In this document: positions 44,784 to 54,315 of the stretch, in pieces | Layout of the letters: the number at the start of each line of letters is the position of its first letter | Position numbering within the stretch: the stretch's first letter is position 1 | DNA from: Streptomyces sp. NBC_00442 | GTDB taxonomy: Bacteria; Actinomycetota; Actinomycetes; Streptomycetales; Streptomycetaceae | Direction: 5' to 3' | DNA: 64,000 nucleotides | Assembly: GCF_036014195.1 (NCBI RefSeq) | Contig: NZ_CP107918.1 | Span: forward strand, 1,488,001 to 1,552,000 | Notes under the pieces: generated by a model | What the model was told of the DNA's origin: nothing | What the model saw: the letters and a program-made list of their open reading frames with translations, nothing else | Databases searched by the model: none | Translations under genes and position numbers: made by a program

Positions 44784-45014
44784 GTGACTACTGTTCTGAC
44801 CCCCGCGAGCCCCCTGACGGCCGCCGACCGTTGCGACCGCTGCGGCGCACAGGCCTACCTTCGCGTAGTCCTCACCAGCGGCGGCGAGCTGCTCTTCTGC
44901 GCTCATCACGGACGTAAGTTCGAGCCGGAACTGAAGAAGATCGCCGCTGACATACAGGACGAGACGGACCGCCTCACGGCGGTGCCCGAGTCCACGAGCG
45001 ACGAGGATCACTGA
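44784..45014 (+). CDS. Small zinc-ribbon-like protein (DUF7455 type)
   Basis: 76 residues. The pairs CDRCG and FCAHHGRK give three cysteines and two histidines suited to one zinc site. The rest is an acidic helical tail. It is a short conserved actinobacterial protein of unknown function, always found near hrdB as far as I recall. The GTG at 44784 has GAAGAGG upstream. A very strong bidirectional hairpin follows the stop. Confidence 0.85.
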   Translation: MTTVLTPASPLTAADRCDRCGAQAYLRVVLTSGGELLFCAHHGRKFEPELKKIAADIQDETDRLTAVPESTSDEDH

Positions 45015-45056
45015 GACCTCGCACCACGACGAGCCAGGGCCGGTCCAGGACCGGCG

Positions 45057-45094
45057 ACGGGCGGCACTCCCCGTGCAGGGGGAGTGCCGCCCGT
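45057..45094. terminator. Bidirectional terminator between the zinc-ribbon and protease genes
   Basis: ACGGGCGGCACTCCCC, six-base loop, GGGGAGTGCCGCCCGT: 16 perfect pairs in the 93-bp gap of two convergent genes. Confidence 0.9.
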
Positions 45095-45107
45095 TCTCGT
45101 GTCCGCG

Positions 45108-45926
45108 TCAGACGGCCGTGCCGGAGGGCCACTGCACGGCCGACACCCTGGTGTAGACCCCCGGGTAGCCGCGCTGCCCACAGCCGTTCCCCCAGGACAC
45201 CAGGCCGATGAGCTTGCCCCCGGCCACCAGCGGCCCCCCGCTGTCACCCTGACAGGCGTCGTAGCCGCCCCTGGGATCGCCCGCGCACACCATGGTGGCC
45301 CGCAGGTACGTGCTGTCGGAGTTCGGCGGGTAGGGGCCCTCACAGGCCGCGTCGCTCAGCACCGAGACGGACGCCGCCCGCAGGGCCGTCGGGTAGCTGC
45401 CGGCGCCCGTGGTGTCGCCCCAGCCGTAGACCGTGGCCCGGGTGCCGGGCTGGTAGCCCGGATCCCCCGCCGCGGCCGCGGGGATCACGTACGAGGCCGG
45501 CAGCGGCTTGGCCAGGGTGAGCATCGCCATGTCCCCGGCGTTGGTCGCCGGATCGTAGCCCGGGTTCACCCATGTGGCCTTCACCGGGATCTCCTGTCCT
45601 TCATTGGTCCGCAGCTCCGTGCGGCCCGCGATCACCTTGAGGTCGCGCACCTGGGGCACGTCCATGCCCAGCACGTCGCTGCGCAGGCAGTGGGCGGCCG
45701 TGAGGACCGTGGTCGGCGAGACCACCGCTCCCCCGCAGAACTGGCCGGCGCGCGTACCTCCGAACCGGTCACGGCTGGACAGCGCCACCGCCCAGGGGCT
45801 GTCCGAGATCCGGACCTGCTGTCCGCCGATGACGACCTCGTCGGCGCCGGCGGGCGTCGGCGCCCCCAGGGCGGTGACCGCAAGGGCGGCCACTCCCGTG
45901 ACGGCTCGGCTGATGGAGCGGCGCAT
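45108..45926 (-). CDS. Secreted trypsin-like serine protease (S1A)
   Basis: 272 residues. A signal peptide (1-about 28, ALAVTALGAPTPAGA) is followed by a short propeptide and the mature start VIGGQQ. The catalytic triad is His79 (TAAHC), Asp132 (GDMAML) and Ser229 (GDSGGP). Asp223, six residues before the serine, predicts cleavage after Arg or Lys. Cysteines are placed for the usual disulfides. It acts outside the cell, in nutrient proteolysis or protein maturation. ATG 45926 follows AGGAGAG. It is monocistronic and next to the hrdB terminator. Confidence 0.95.
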   Translation of the reverse strand: MRRSISRAVTGVAALAVTALGAPTPAGADEVVIGGQQVRISDSPWAVALSSRDRFGGTRAGQFCGGAVVSPTTVLTAAHCLRSDVLGMDVPQVRDLKVIAGRTELRTNEGQEIPVKATWVNPGYDPATNAGDMAMLTLAKPLPASYVIPAAAAGDPGYQPGTRATVYGWGDTTGAGSYPTALRAASVSVLSDAACEGPYPPNSDSTYLRATMVCAGDPRGGYDACQGDSGGPLVAGGKLIGLVSWGNGCGQRGYPGVYTRVSAVQWPSGTAV

Positions 45927-46002
45927 ACGCTCTCCTGACTCTCGGTGACGCGGGCACACCCAGCGTCATTCAGGGAGCGGTGCGGCGCACCCTCGGGTAC
46001 GC

Positions 46003-46038
46003 GCGAGGGCCCGGCCTCCAGGGAGACCGGGCCCTCGC
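46003..46038 (-). terminator. hrdB terminator
   Basis: GCGAGGGCCCGG, loop, CCGGGCCCTCGC: 12 perfect pairs, 17 bp past the hrdB stop on the minus strand. Confidence 0.88.
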
Positions 46039-46055
46039 CGACGTACGACCGGGGT

Positions 46056-47609
<1,554 letters not shown>

Positions 47610-47875
47610 GAACAACCTCTCGAAACGATGGAAAACGGCTTCCGGCCCCGCCCAGGATCGGACCGGAGCCGACGACCACCGGCTGGGGATGTGCCGGGGG
47701 CGCGGGCTGAGCCTCGGAGCTGCACAGCGCCACGCGTGGCCGCTGTATTCCTTCCTCGGCTGTTACCTCTTAAGTCATCGCATGGCTCCGAGGAGTGTTA
47801 CGCGCAATCTTCGTGGCCCGAGTCACACCCCAAACGCGACCAAGGGGGCACAAGGGACAGATACCCCGTATTCGA

Positions 47876-47907
47876 GCCCGCCGGACCCCTCTGCGGGATC
47901 CGGCGGC
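47876..47907 (-). terminator. Terminator of the FadR-type regulator gene
   Basis: GCCCGCCGGACCC, six-base loop, GGGATCCGGCGGC, with two non-matching positions in 13. It lies 25 bp after the regulator stop and before the hrdB promoter region. Confidence 0.7.
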
Positions 47908-47931
47908 CCGATTGGCGGAGCGGGGCTCCGG

Positions 47932-48816
47932 TCAGTGCTCGCGCGGGGCGGGGACGACCCGCTCCACCTCCGGGTGAACGGTGAGCAGTTGACGTACGGC
48001 CGTCTCGGCGGCAATGGGGTCGCCGTTGGCGAGCGCGTCCACGATCCGCCCGTGGTGCGCGAGGGAGGCGTCCGAGGGGCGGTCACAGCCCGTAATGGGG
48101 GCGCCGGAGACCTGGAGGGCGGCCGAGACGATGCCGGAGAGGTGCTCGAGCATCCGGTTGCCGGCGAGCTGGACCAGGAGGGAGTGGAACTCGGCGTCGG
48201 CCCGCGAGAACGTGAGCGCGTCACCCTGGGCGAAGGCATGGCCCATGATCTCCACCATGTCGCCGAGTCGCTGCTGCATGTCCTCGCGGCCATGGCCCGC
48301 GGCCAGGCGGGCGGCGAGCGGCTCGATGGTCCAGCGCAGCTCGGCGAGCTCGCGGCGCTGGTCGTCACGCTGGGGGCCGAAGGCGCGCCACTCGATGATG
48401 TCGGCGTCGAGCAGGTTCCAGTCGCTGACCGGACGGACCCGGGTGCCGACGTTGGGCCGGGCGCTGACCAGACCCTTGGCCTCGAGCACGCGCAGGGATT
48501 CGCGGACGACCGTACGGGAGACCTCGAAGCGCTGGCCGATCTCCTCGGGGACCAGGGGGCGGTCCGCGCCGAGGTCGCCGGAGACGATCATCTGCCCGAG
48601 CTGCTGGACGAGTTGACCGTGCAGGCCGCGGCCGCGGCTGCCCGCCGTCCTGCGGCCCACGCGGCCGAGCTCCCCGTCCCCGCCGTCCCAGGCAGGGGCG
48701 CCGAGCCGGTCGGTCGGACGCGCCTCGCCGTAGGGGTAGCGGTCGAGGTCGGCCGGGGCGGAGAGGCCGGCTTCGGCGGTGCGGGCGGTCATCATGGTGT
48801 GCGCAAGGGTGCTCAT
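47932..48816 (-). CDS. GntR-family regulator of the FadR/FCD type
   Basis: 294 residues. A variable N-terminal tail (1-about 60) precedes the winged HTH (about 65-135, GQLVQQLGQMIVSGDL, FEVSRTVVRESLRVLEAKG) and an all-helical FCD domain (about 145-285) whose Asp/His residues usually bind a metal and a carboxylate. Ligand unknown; sugar acids are common for this class. ATG 48816 (MSTLAHTM) has AAAGGG close upstream; a longer start at 48870 is possible. It lies directly upstream of hrdB on the same strand but is separated by a terminator. Confidence 0.88.
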   Translation of the reverse strand: MSTLAHTMMTARTAEAGLSAPADLDRYPYGEARPTDRLGAPAWDGGDGELGRVGRRTAGSRGRGLHGQLVQQLGQMIVSGDLGADRPLVPEEIGQRFEVSRTVVRESLRVLEAKGLVSARPNVGTRVRPVSDWNLLDADIIEWRAFGPQRDDQRRELAELRWTIEPLAARLAAGHGREDMQQRLGDMVEIMGHAFAQGDALTFSRADAEFHSLLVQLAGNRMLEHLSGIVSAALQVSGAPITGCDRPSDASLAHHGRIVDALANGDPIAAETAVRQLLTVHPEVERVVPAPREH

Positions 48817-48976
48817 GCACCCTTTGTCGGCGGGACTCCCGTGGCCCTTGAGGTCTTTGGTGAAAAGCACACGAAAGGGTGATCACCGCCACCCCCGCAA
48901 TTGACGCTTTATCGGAAAGAAGCGGGCAATCCCCTGGGAGTTGTGGGCAGATCCCCACGCGCCGCCCGGGAGCGGC

Positions 48977-50701
48977 TCACCAACGGGCCCTGGCACGCAG
49001 GCCGGTGAGCAGGTAGGCGCAGACCAGAACGGTGAGCGACAGCGCGAGCGCGGCTCCGACCGGTTCGGCGACCAGGTGGAGCCCGGCGACGAGCAGGTGG
49101 TCCAGGGCGTGCGGCCAGCGCACCCAGGCCAGGTCGCGGAGCCGGTCGGGAAGCCCGGCGACGGAGCGGACCGAGTGTCCTTCGACGGCCTTCCGCAGGA
49201 GCGGTACGACGGCGACGGGCACGGCGAGCACCGCGGCGAGCCCGGCGGACGTGGCCCGGAAGATCCCGGCGGCGAGCAGCCCCGCCCAGGCGCAGCCGAC
49301 GGTGAGTCCGGCCCAACTCGCGCCCATGGCCGGCCATTCCCGGGCCGGCCCCGCCACTCCCCTGCCGTACACCAGGCGCAGGACCTGGTAGTCGAGGGCG
49401 ACCGCGAGGGCGCCGATCAGGAGCGCCGCGGCCGCCGTCACGAAGAGTTTGGCGAGGAGCAGCCCGAGCCGGCGCGGGATGGTGCCGCGGTCGGCGGCGA
49501 GCGCCGGGTAGCGGTATTCGTCACCGAAGGACAGTGCGCCGAACAGGCCCGCGCCGAGAGCGGCGGGCGGCAGCGGCAGCAGCCCCGGCCACGCGGCGAG
49601 CAACCGCGACGGCGGGGTGTGCCCGCCCCGCGCGAGCAGCACGGCGAGGAGCGCCGACAGGGCCAGAACTCCCGCTGCCAGCAGGAAGGTTGTCCGGACG
49701 CCGAGGAGCCTGCGCAGCTCGTAGCGCAGAGGGCGCAGCGGGGTGCGGGCGGGCGTGCGGGTGATGGGCAGCGGGTGGGAACTCCGGGGCGGGGCGGTCC
49801 GTTCTCGGGGTGGGACGTGGACGCCGGGTCCGGCGTCCCCGACCTCGTCCGCAAGGCGGTGCAGCAGCACGCCGTTGCGGAAGGCCGTCTCCCCGACCTC
49901 CGCCGTGCTGCTGCCGTACACGGACAGGTGGTTGCCGTCCTCGGCGACCACCTCGACGGAGCGCTGGGCGGCGCGCGCCTCGCGGGTGACGAGGGCGCCG
50001 AGCCGGGCGGCGTGCGGGGTGGCGACGGCGACGCGCGGCCGCAGCCGGGTACGGGCGAACGCGGTGGCGTCCTGGTCGGCGACGAGCCGGCCACCGTCGA
50101 TGGTGACCACACGGTCCGCCACCCGGGCGGCTTCCTTGGGGTCGGCGAAGGTGCACAGGACGGTGCCGCCGTGCTCGGCATGGCCGCGCAGCAGGCCGTG
50201 GAGCCAGGCGTTCTCCCGGGGCGACAGGCCCTCCGCGGGCTCGTCGAGAAGGAGGGTGTGCGGGTCGCCGAGCAGGGCGGAGGCAAGACCGAGCCGGCGG
50301 TCCATGCCGAGCGAGAGGGTGCCCAGGCGTTGGTCGGCGAGGCCGGAGAGCCCGACGACCTCCAGCATCTCCTCGGCGCGCGCCACCGGCACACCGGCGA
50401 CGGTGCACATGAGCTTGAGCTGACCCCGGACGGTGCGGGCGGGATGACCCGGCACATCGCCGAGCAGCGTGCCCACTTCTCGGGCGGGGTGGGCGATCGC
50501 GTGCAGGGGGCGGCCCCTGAAGTAGGTGACGCCCCGGCCGGGTTCGAGTTCGAGCATCAGGCGCAGGGCGGTGGTCCGACCCGAACCCGGCGCGCCCAGG
50601 AGGGCGGTGAGCTGCCCGGGTCTCGCCTCGAACGTGAGGTCGTCCACAACGGGCGGAAGATCGGGACGGGGGGCGCTGGTGAGTCCGATTGCCTGGAGCA
50701 T
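48977..50701 (-). CDS. ABC transporter: ATP-binding domain fused to membrane domain, atypical Walker A
   Basis: 574 residues. The N-terminal ABC domain (1-about 225) has GAPGSGRTT at the P-loop, where the family has Lys before Thr, so Arg replaces the key lysine. The signature reads LSLGM instead of LSGGQ, and Walker B TLLLDEPAEGL is kept. The C-terminal half (about 320-574) has six hydrophobic helices. ATP hydrolysis may be weak or absent. The layout suggests a drug- or lipid-type exporter working as a homodimer; substrate unknown. ATG 50701 has only GAGAGAAG upstream. It is flanked by a repeat-rich 383-bp gap. Confidence 0.85.
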   Translation of the reverse strand: MLQAIGLTSAPRPDLPPVVDDLTFEARPGQLTALLGAPGSGRTTALRLMLELEPGRGVTYFRGRPLHAIAHPAREVGTLLGDVPGHPARTVRGQLKLMCTVAGVPVARAEEMLEVVGLSGLADQRLGTLSLGMDRRLGLASALLGDPHTLLLDEPAEGLSPRENAWLHGLLRGHAEHGGTVLCTFADPKEAARVADRVVTIDGGRLVADQDATAFARTRLRPRVAVATPHAARLGALVTREARAAQRSVEVVAEDGNHLSVYGSSTAEVGETAFRNGVLLHRLADEVGDAGPGVHVPPRERTAPPRSSHPLPITRTPARTPLRPLRYELRRLLGVRTTFLLAAGVLALSALLAVLLARGGHTPPSRLLAAWPGLLPLPPAALGAGLFGALSFGDEYRYPALAADRGTIPRRLGLLLAKLFVTAAAALLIGALAVALDYQVLRLVYGRGVAGPAREWPAMGASWAGLTVGCAWAGLLAAGIFRATSAGLAAVLAVPVAVVPLLRKAVEGHSVRSVAGLPDRLRDLAWVRWPHALDHLLVAGLHLVAEPVGAALALSLTVLVCAYLLTGLRARARW

Positions 50702-51084
50702 CGCTTCTCTCGCGGTAGGTGAGACCGCTCGGCCGACTGGGCGGGCACCCCAGCAAGATAACGCGACATTTAGGACTTTTGGCGCAGGGTTGGGGCGACG
50801 CGATCCCGAATGTCAGGCCTTTGGACGCGACTTCGGGCCCGACGTGTCCTGACGGCCGCCGCCACGGTTGCGCCGCCGTACCGTCGGCCCGAGTGGCCCG
50901 AGTGGCCCGAGCGGCACGGTCGGCCCCAGTCGCTCGGGCGGACCGGGCGACGCGATCGACAGGGTCGGCTCGGGCGGCAGCGTCGGCTCGGGCGGCTCAG
51001 TAGCGCGGTTGGCCCGGTGGTGCGATCAGTTCGGGTGGACCGGGTGACTCGGTCGGTGCGGGCTGCGCGCCCGGCCCGGCCGCC
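50702..51084. repeat. Intergenic region with short imperfect GC-rich repeats
   Basis: No credible gene. CCCGAGTGG is tandemly repeated at 50888, 50897 and (as CCCGAGCGG) 50906. GTCGGCTCGGGCGGC-type units recur to about 51030. The part before 50820 is AT-richer and probably holds the ABC gene promoter. Confidence 0.6.
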
Positions 51085-51849
51085 TCAGACTTCGGGCCTC
51101 AGCATCGGCGGGTTGAGAAGTGTCGCGCCGCCCGCCCGGAACAACTGGGCCGGGCGACCGCCCTGGCGGGTCGTGGTGCCGCCGGACGGCACCAGGAAGC
51201 CCGGCGTGCCGGTCACCTTGCGGTGGAAGTTGCGCGGGTCGAGGGCGACGCCCCACACCGCTTCGTACACCCGGCGCAGCTCGCCGACGGTGAACTCGGC
51301 GGGGCAGAAGGCCGTCGCGAGCGACGAGTACTCGATCTTCGAGCGGGCTCGCTCCACCCCGTCCGAGAGGATCTGGGCGTGGTCGAAGGCGAGCGGCGCG
51401 GGCTGCTCGCCGTCGCGGCCGAAGCCGCCGTCCTGGCCGAGCAGGTCCTCGACGGGTGCCCAGCGTGCGCTGTGCGCGTCGCCTCCCGCACGCGGCGCCG
51501 GCAGGTCCGGAGCGAGGGCGAGGTGCGCCACGCTGACCACGCGCATCCGGGGGTCGCGGCGGGGGTCGCCGTAGGTGGCGAGCTGTTCGAGGTGGGCGCC
51601 GTTGGCGAGCGCCGGAGCCGACGGGTCGGAGGCACAGAGCCCGGTCTCTTCGCCCAGTTCGCGCGCCGCGGCGGTGGAGAGATCCTCGTCGTCGCGGACG
51701 AACCCGCCGGGCAGCGCCCAGCGCCCCTGGAAGGGTGGCTCCCCACGGCGCACCACGAGCGCGCAGAGCGCGTGGCGGCGCACGGTCAGCACGACCAGGT
51801 CGACGGTCACGGCGAAGGGCGGAAAGGCCGACGGGTCGTAGGGGGGCAT
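51085..51849 (-). CDS. NrtR-like Nudix-domain transcriptional regulator
   Basis: 254 residues. The N-terminal Nudix domain (about 10-160) has a complete Nudix box (GGFVRDDE through REL-GEETGL), so hydrolysis of an ADP-ribose-type substrate is still possible. The C-terminal part (about 165-254, FTVGELRRVYEAVWGVALDPRNF) is the winged helix found in NrtR regulators of NAD metabolism, which bind ADP-ribose as effector. The ATG at 51849 lacks a ribosome site and lies six bases after a TATGAT box, so the transcript is probably leaderless. A palindromic operator lies exactly between -35 and -10. An ADP-ribosylglycohydrolase is encoded 10 kb away. Confidence 0.88.
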   Translation of the reverse strand: MPPYDPSAFPPFAVTVDLVVLTVRRHALCALVVRRGEPPFQGRWALPGGFVRDDEDLSTAAARELGEETGLCASDPSAPALANGAHLEQLATYGDPRRDPRMRVVSVAHLALAPDLPAPRAGGDAHSARWAPVEDLLGQDGGFGRDGEQPAPLAFDHAQILSDGVERARSKIEYSSLATAFCPAEFTVGELRRVYEAVWGVALDPRNFHRKVTGTPGFLVPSGGTTTRQGGRPAQLFRAGGATLLNPPMLRPEV

Positions 51850-51862
51850 GCGCCGATCATAG

Positions 51863-51877
51863 TCGTCTGCCTGACGA
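51863..51877. promoter_or_regulatory. NrtR-type operator in the Nudix regulator promoter
   Basis: TCGTC-N5-GACGA inverted repeat, extended by ATA/TAT flanks. It sits in the 17-bp spacer directly upstream of a TATGAT -10 box reading leftward. Position and shape indicate autorepression. Confidence 0.65.
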
Positions 51878-51944
51878 TAAACACTCCCTTCCATGCCTTC
51901 CGCACCGTCTTCCCCCGCCGTGCCGCCCGGAGTGCCCACCTTGC

Positions 51945-53975
51945 TCAACCCCCCAACTGGAGCCGTTCGGCGGCCTGCTCGACCATGCCGACGCCGAGCC
52001 TGCTGACCCGTACGGTGAACGGTTCCCCCGCCACGCTGAGACCGGCGAGCCGGATCGCGCCGAGCGGGGCCGACCGCATCGGGTGCAGCGCGACCGATCC
52101 GGCCGGGGCGTCCGGGCGGACACCGGCCAGGGTGGCGAGCAGGTGGATCCCCGCCGCGGCGGCCACCGCCGCCGGGCGGCAGGCGGCCGGGTGCGGCACG
52201 GGCACGCTTCCCGCGGTGCGCTGCTCTCCCGCGTACATCTCGGGCAGCCGGTGGTCGAACGCCTCCGCGGCGGCCAGGACCCCCCGCAGCAGGGCGACGG
52301 CCTCCTTCTCGTAGCCGGCGCCCGCGAGCCCCGCGACGGCGACGGCGCTCTCGTGGACCCGCACCGCGCCGGCCCGGTGCCCGAACGCGTTGTACCCGGG
52401 CTCCTTCACGGCGAGCCCGCGCAGCCCCCATCCCGAATCCATCGCGGGGCCGCCGAGCAGCCGGGCCAGCTGCTCGGTCTGCACCTTGTCGAGCAGCCCG
52501 GGTGCGAGGCGGCCGCCGCCGAGCAGCCCCGTGTCGAGGAGGTGGGCGGCGCCCGCTCCGAGCAGCGGCACCGGGCGCCCGTCGGCGGTGCGGGCCGCGG
52601 CGGGACGGCCGCCGCCGAGGTCATCGACCCAGAACTCCGCCCGGAACCGCTCCCTCATCGTCTTGGCCCGTGCGAGCCAGACATCCGCTCCGGGACGCCC
52701 GCAGTCCCGCAGCAACTCCCCACCGAGCAGCGCGGCCCGGTGGGCATGGGCCTGGGTCTCGGCGCGGACGAGACGGGCTCCGGGGCCGGGCTCGGCGAGG
52801 TAGCCGTCGTCACCCAGAGCGGCGCCCAGCCAGTGCAGACAGCGCTCGGCCGCGGGCAGCAGCGCCGCCACGTCCGACTCGGGAAGCCCCCAAAGCCGCG
52901 CCTCCGCGAGCACGACAGGGAAGGCCAGCGTGGCCTCCACCCCCGTACAGCCCGGCGGGAGGAACGGGCCGGCGTCGCGCAGCGGACCCGGAATGCGCCC
53001 CAACTCCAGCCCCTTACCCCCCAGTTGGGTCCTGGCCAGGGTGCGCAGGGTGGCGGCCGCGAGCCGGGTGGACAGCGGCAGCGCCATCCGCGCCGCCCAG
53101 AGCGACTCGGCGGGCGCCGCGCCGCACCGCCAGGGCACACCGCCCGCCGCGTGCAGGTCCGCCGGGTTCGCGGGGTCGCGGATCAGCAGGGCCCGCAGGT
53201 CGTCGATGCTGCGCTGCCACAGCATCGCCACCCGCGGGTCGTCCCCCTCGGCCCTGGCCTCCTGGACCGAGGGCAGCGGGCTCGCTGCCTGGCCGGCCGG
53301 CCGCACGGGACGCCCCGACCGGACGGACAACTGGATCGTGTACGAGCCGCCCGGAGGAAGCTCCACCGCCCAGCGCAGTACCCCTGCGGAGGCGAGCGCG
53401 TCGGTGGGCGGCGGCTGGGCGGTCACCGCGCAGTGCGCGTTGCCCGAGGTCCAGCGCATCCCCGAGTCGTGGACGCTGGCGGGCAGTTCGGGCCCCGCGC
53501 GCCCCGCCGACACCCTCCCCAGCTCCGCCAGGTCGGTGCCCAGAGCGATCTCCACCGGGAACCTCACGGGCCGCCCCGCGGAACTGGTCAGGGTGATCCG
53601 TTCGGTGCCGTCCGCATGGCGTAACCGTTCGACACAGAGCTCGGGGTCGGGCCCGCCGTCCGCCGCGGTGCGCACCACGGCGACGAATCGGGCGCGGTCG
53701 GCCGCTATCGACCTGCCCTGCACGGAGATCGGGTCCCGGCCCGCCACTCTCAACTGGCAGCGCGAGAGCAGCCGTCTGCCGTGCTGGTAGAAGCCTTCGA
53801 GGCCGTGCCCGGTCAGTTGGCCGTGCTCGGGCGACACCACGAGGCCGGGCAGAGCCACGCAGATCACGGCCGCGTGGACGGCCGGGAGCTCGGCGGGCAG
53901 AGATCCGGGGACCCGTGGCGGAACCGGTCCCGGCATACCCCCGGCGCCGGCGCGGGGCGGTGCGGTGGACACCAT
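51945..53975 (-). CDS. Amylo-alpha-1,6-glucosidase/glycogen-debranching-like protein
   Basis: 676 residues. The N-terminal glycogen-debranching domain (about 40-300, GLVVSPEHGQLTGHGLEGFY, start of the GDE_N fold) is followed by an alpha/alpha-toroid domain typical of GH133-like debranching enzymes (about 320-660). The role would be removal of alpha-1,6 branches from glycogen or a similar alpha-glucan in the cytoplasm. I did not identify the catalytic acids with certainty (candidates lie near RAETQAHAHRAAL and MYAGEQR). ATG 53975 follows GAAGGG. It is likely monocistronic, with a minisatellite upstream. Confidence 0.85.
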   Translation of the reverse strand: MVSTAPPRAGAGGMPGPVPPRVPGSLPAELPAVHAAVICVALPGLVVSPEHGQLTGHGLEGFYQHGRRLLSRCQLRVAGRDPISVQGRSIAADRARFVAVVRTAADGGPDPELCVERLRHADGTERITLTSSAGRPVRFPVEIALGTDLAELGRVSAGRAGPELPASVHDSGMRWTSGNAHCAVTAQPPPTDALASAGVLRWAVELPPGGSYTIQLSVRSGRPVRPAGQAASPLPSVQEARAEGDDPRVAMLWQRSIDDLRALLIRDPANPADLHAAGGVPWRCGAAPAESLWAARMALPLSTRLAAATLRTLARTQLGGKGLELGRIPGPLRDAGPFLPPGCTGVEATLAFPVVLAEARLWGLPESDVAALLPAAERCLHWLGAALGDDGYLAEPGPGARLVRAETQAHAHRAALLGGELLRDCGRPGADVWLARAKTMRERFRAEFWVDDLGGGRPAAARTADGRPVPLLGAGAAHLLDTGLLGGGRLAPGLLDKVQTEQLARLLGGPAMDSGWGLRGLAVKEPGYNAFGHRAGAVRVHESAVAVAGLAGAGYEKEAVALLRGVLAAAEAFDHRLPEMYAGEQRTAGSVPVPHPAACRPAAVAAAAGIHLLATLAGVRPDAPAGSVALHPMRSAPLGAIRLAGLSVAGEPFTVRVSRLGVGMVEQAAERLQLGG

Positions 53976-54120
53976 GCGTACCCTTCTGCGCGTTCCGGAC
54001 GACGACGGCTGCGGCCAGGCGGGCCGTCCCGCCCGTGGGGCGCGGCGCCCGGTGCCTCACTCGCCCGCCAAGTGAACGCCGCGAGCCTCGACCGGGTCAC
54101 GGACCGATCGGCCCCGCTTC

Positions 54121-54308
54121 CCGTTACCGGCCGGCTCTGCCCCCCGTTACCGGCCGGCCCTGCCCCCCCGTTTACGGTCGGCCCTGCCCCTCCGTTACCG
54201 GTCGGCCCTGCCCCCCCCCGTTACCGGCCGCCCCTGCCCCTCTGTTTCGGGCCGGCCCTGCGCCCCGCTCCTGGCTGTCCCGGCCCCCTGTTACGGCCGG
54301 CTCTGCCT
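54121..54308. repeat. Minisatellite of 22-30 bp units (CCGTTACCGGCCGGCCCTGCC)
   Basis: About seven imperfect units centred on GTTACCGGCCGGCCCTGCCCC fill most of the 340-bp gap between the debranching and DUF4192 genes. Units vary in C-tract length and a few bases. No gene is supported in the gap. Confidence 0.85.
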
Positions 54309-54315
54309 CACGTGT

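Noticed and set aside
47726..47751. SigR-type hrdB promoter (GGAAT on the minus strand at 47751-47747)
   Set aside because: At the required 18-base spacing the -10 reads GCT, not GTT. SigR control of hrdB is known in S. coelicolor, but the match here is too weak to annotate.
54121..54308. CRISPR-like array
   Set aside because: Imperfect tandem units without spacers; no cas genes.
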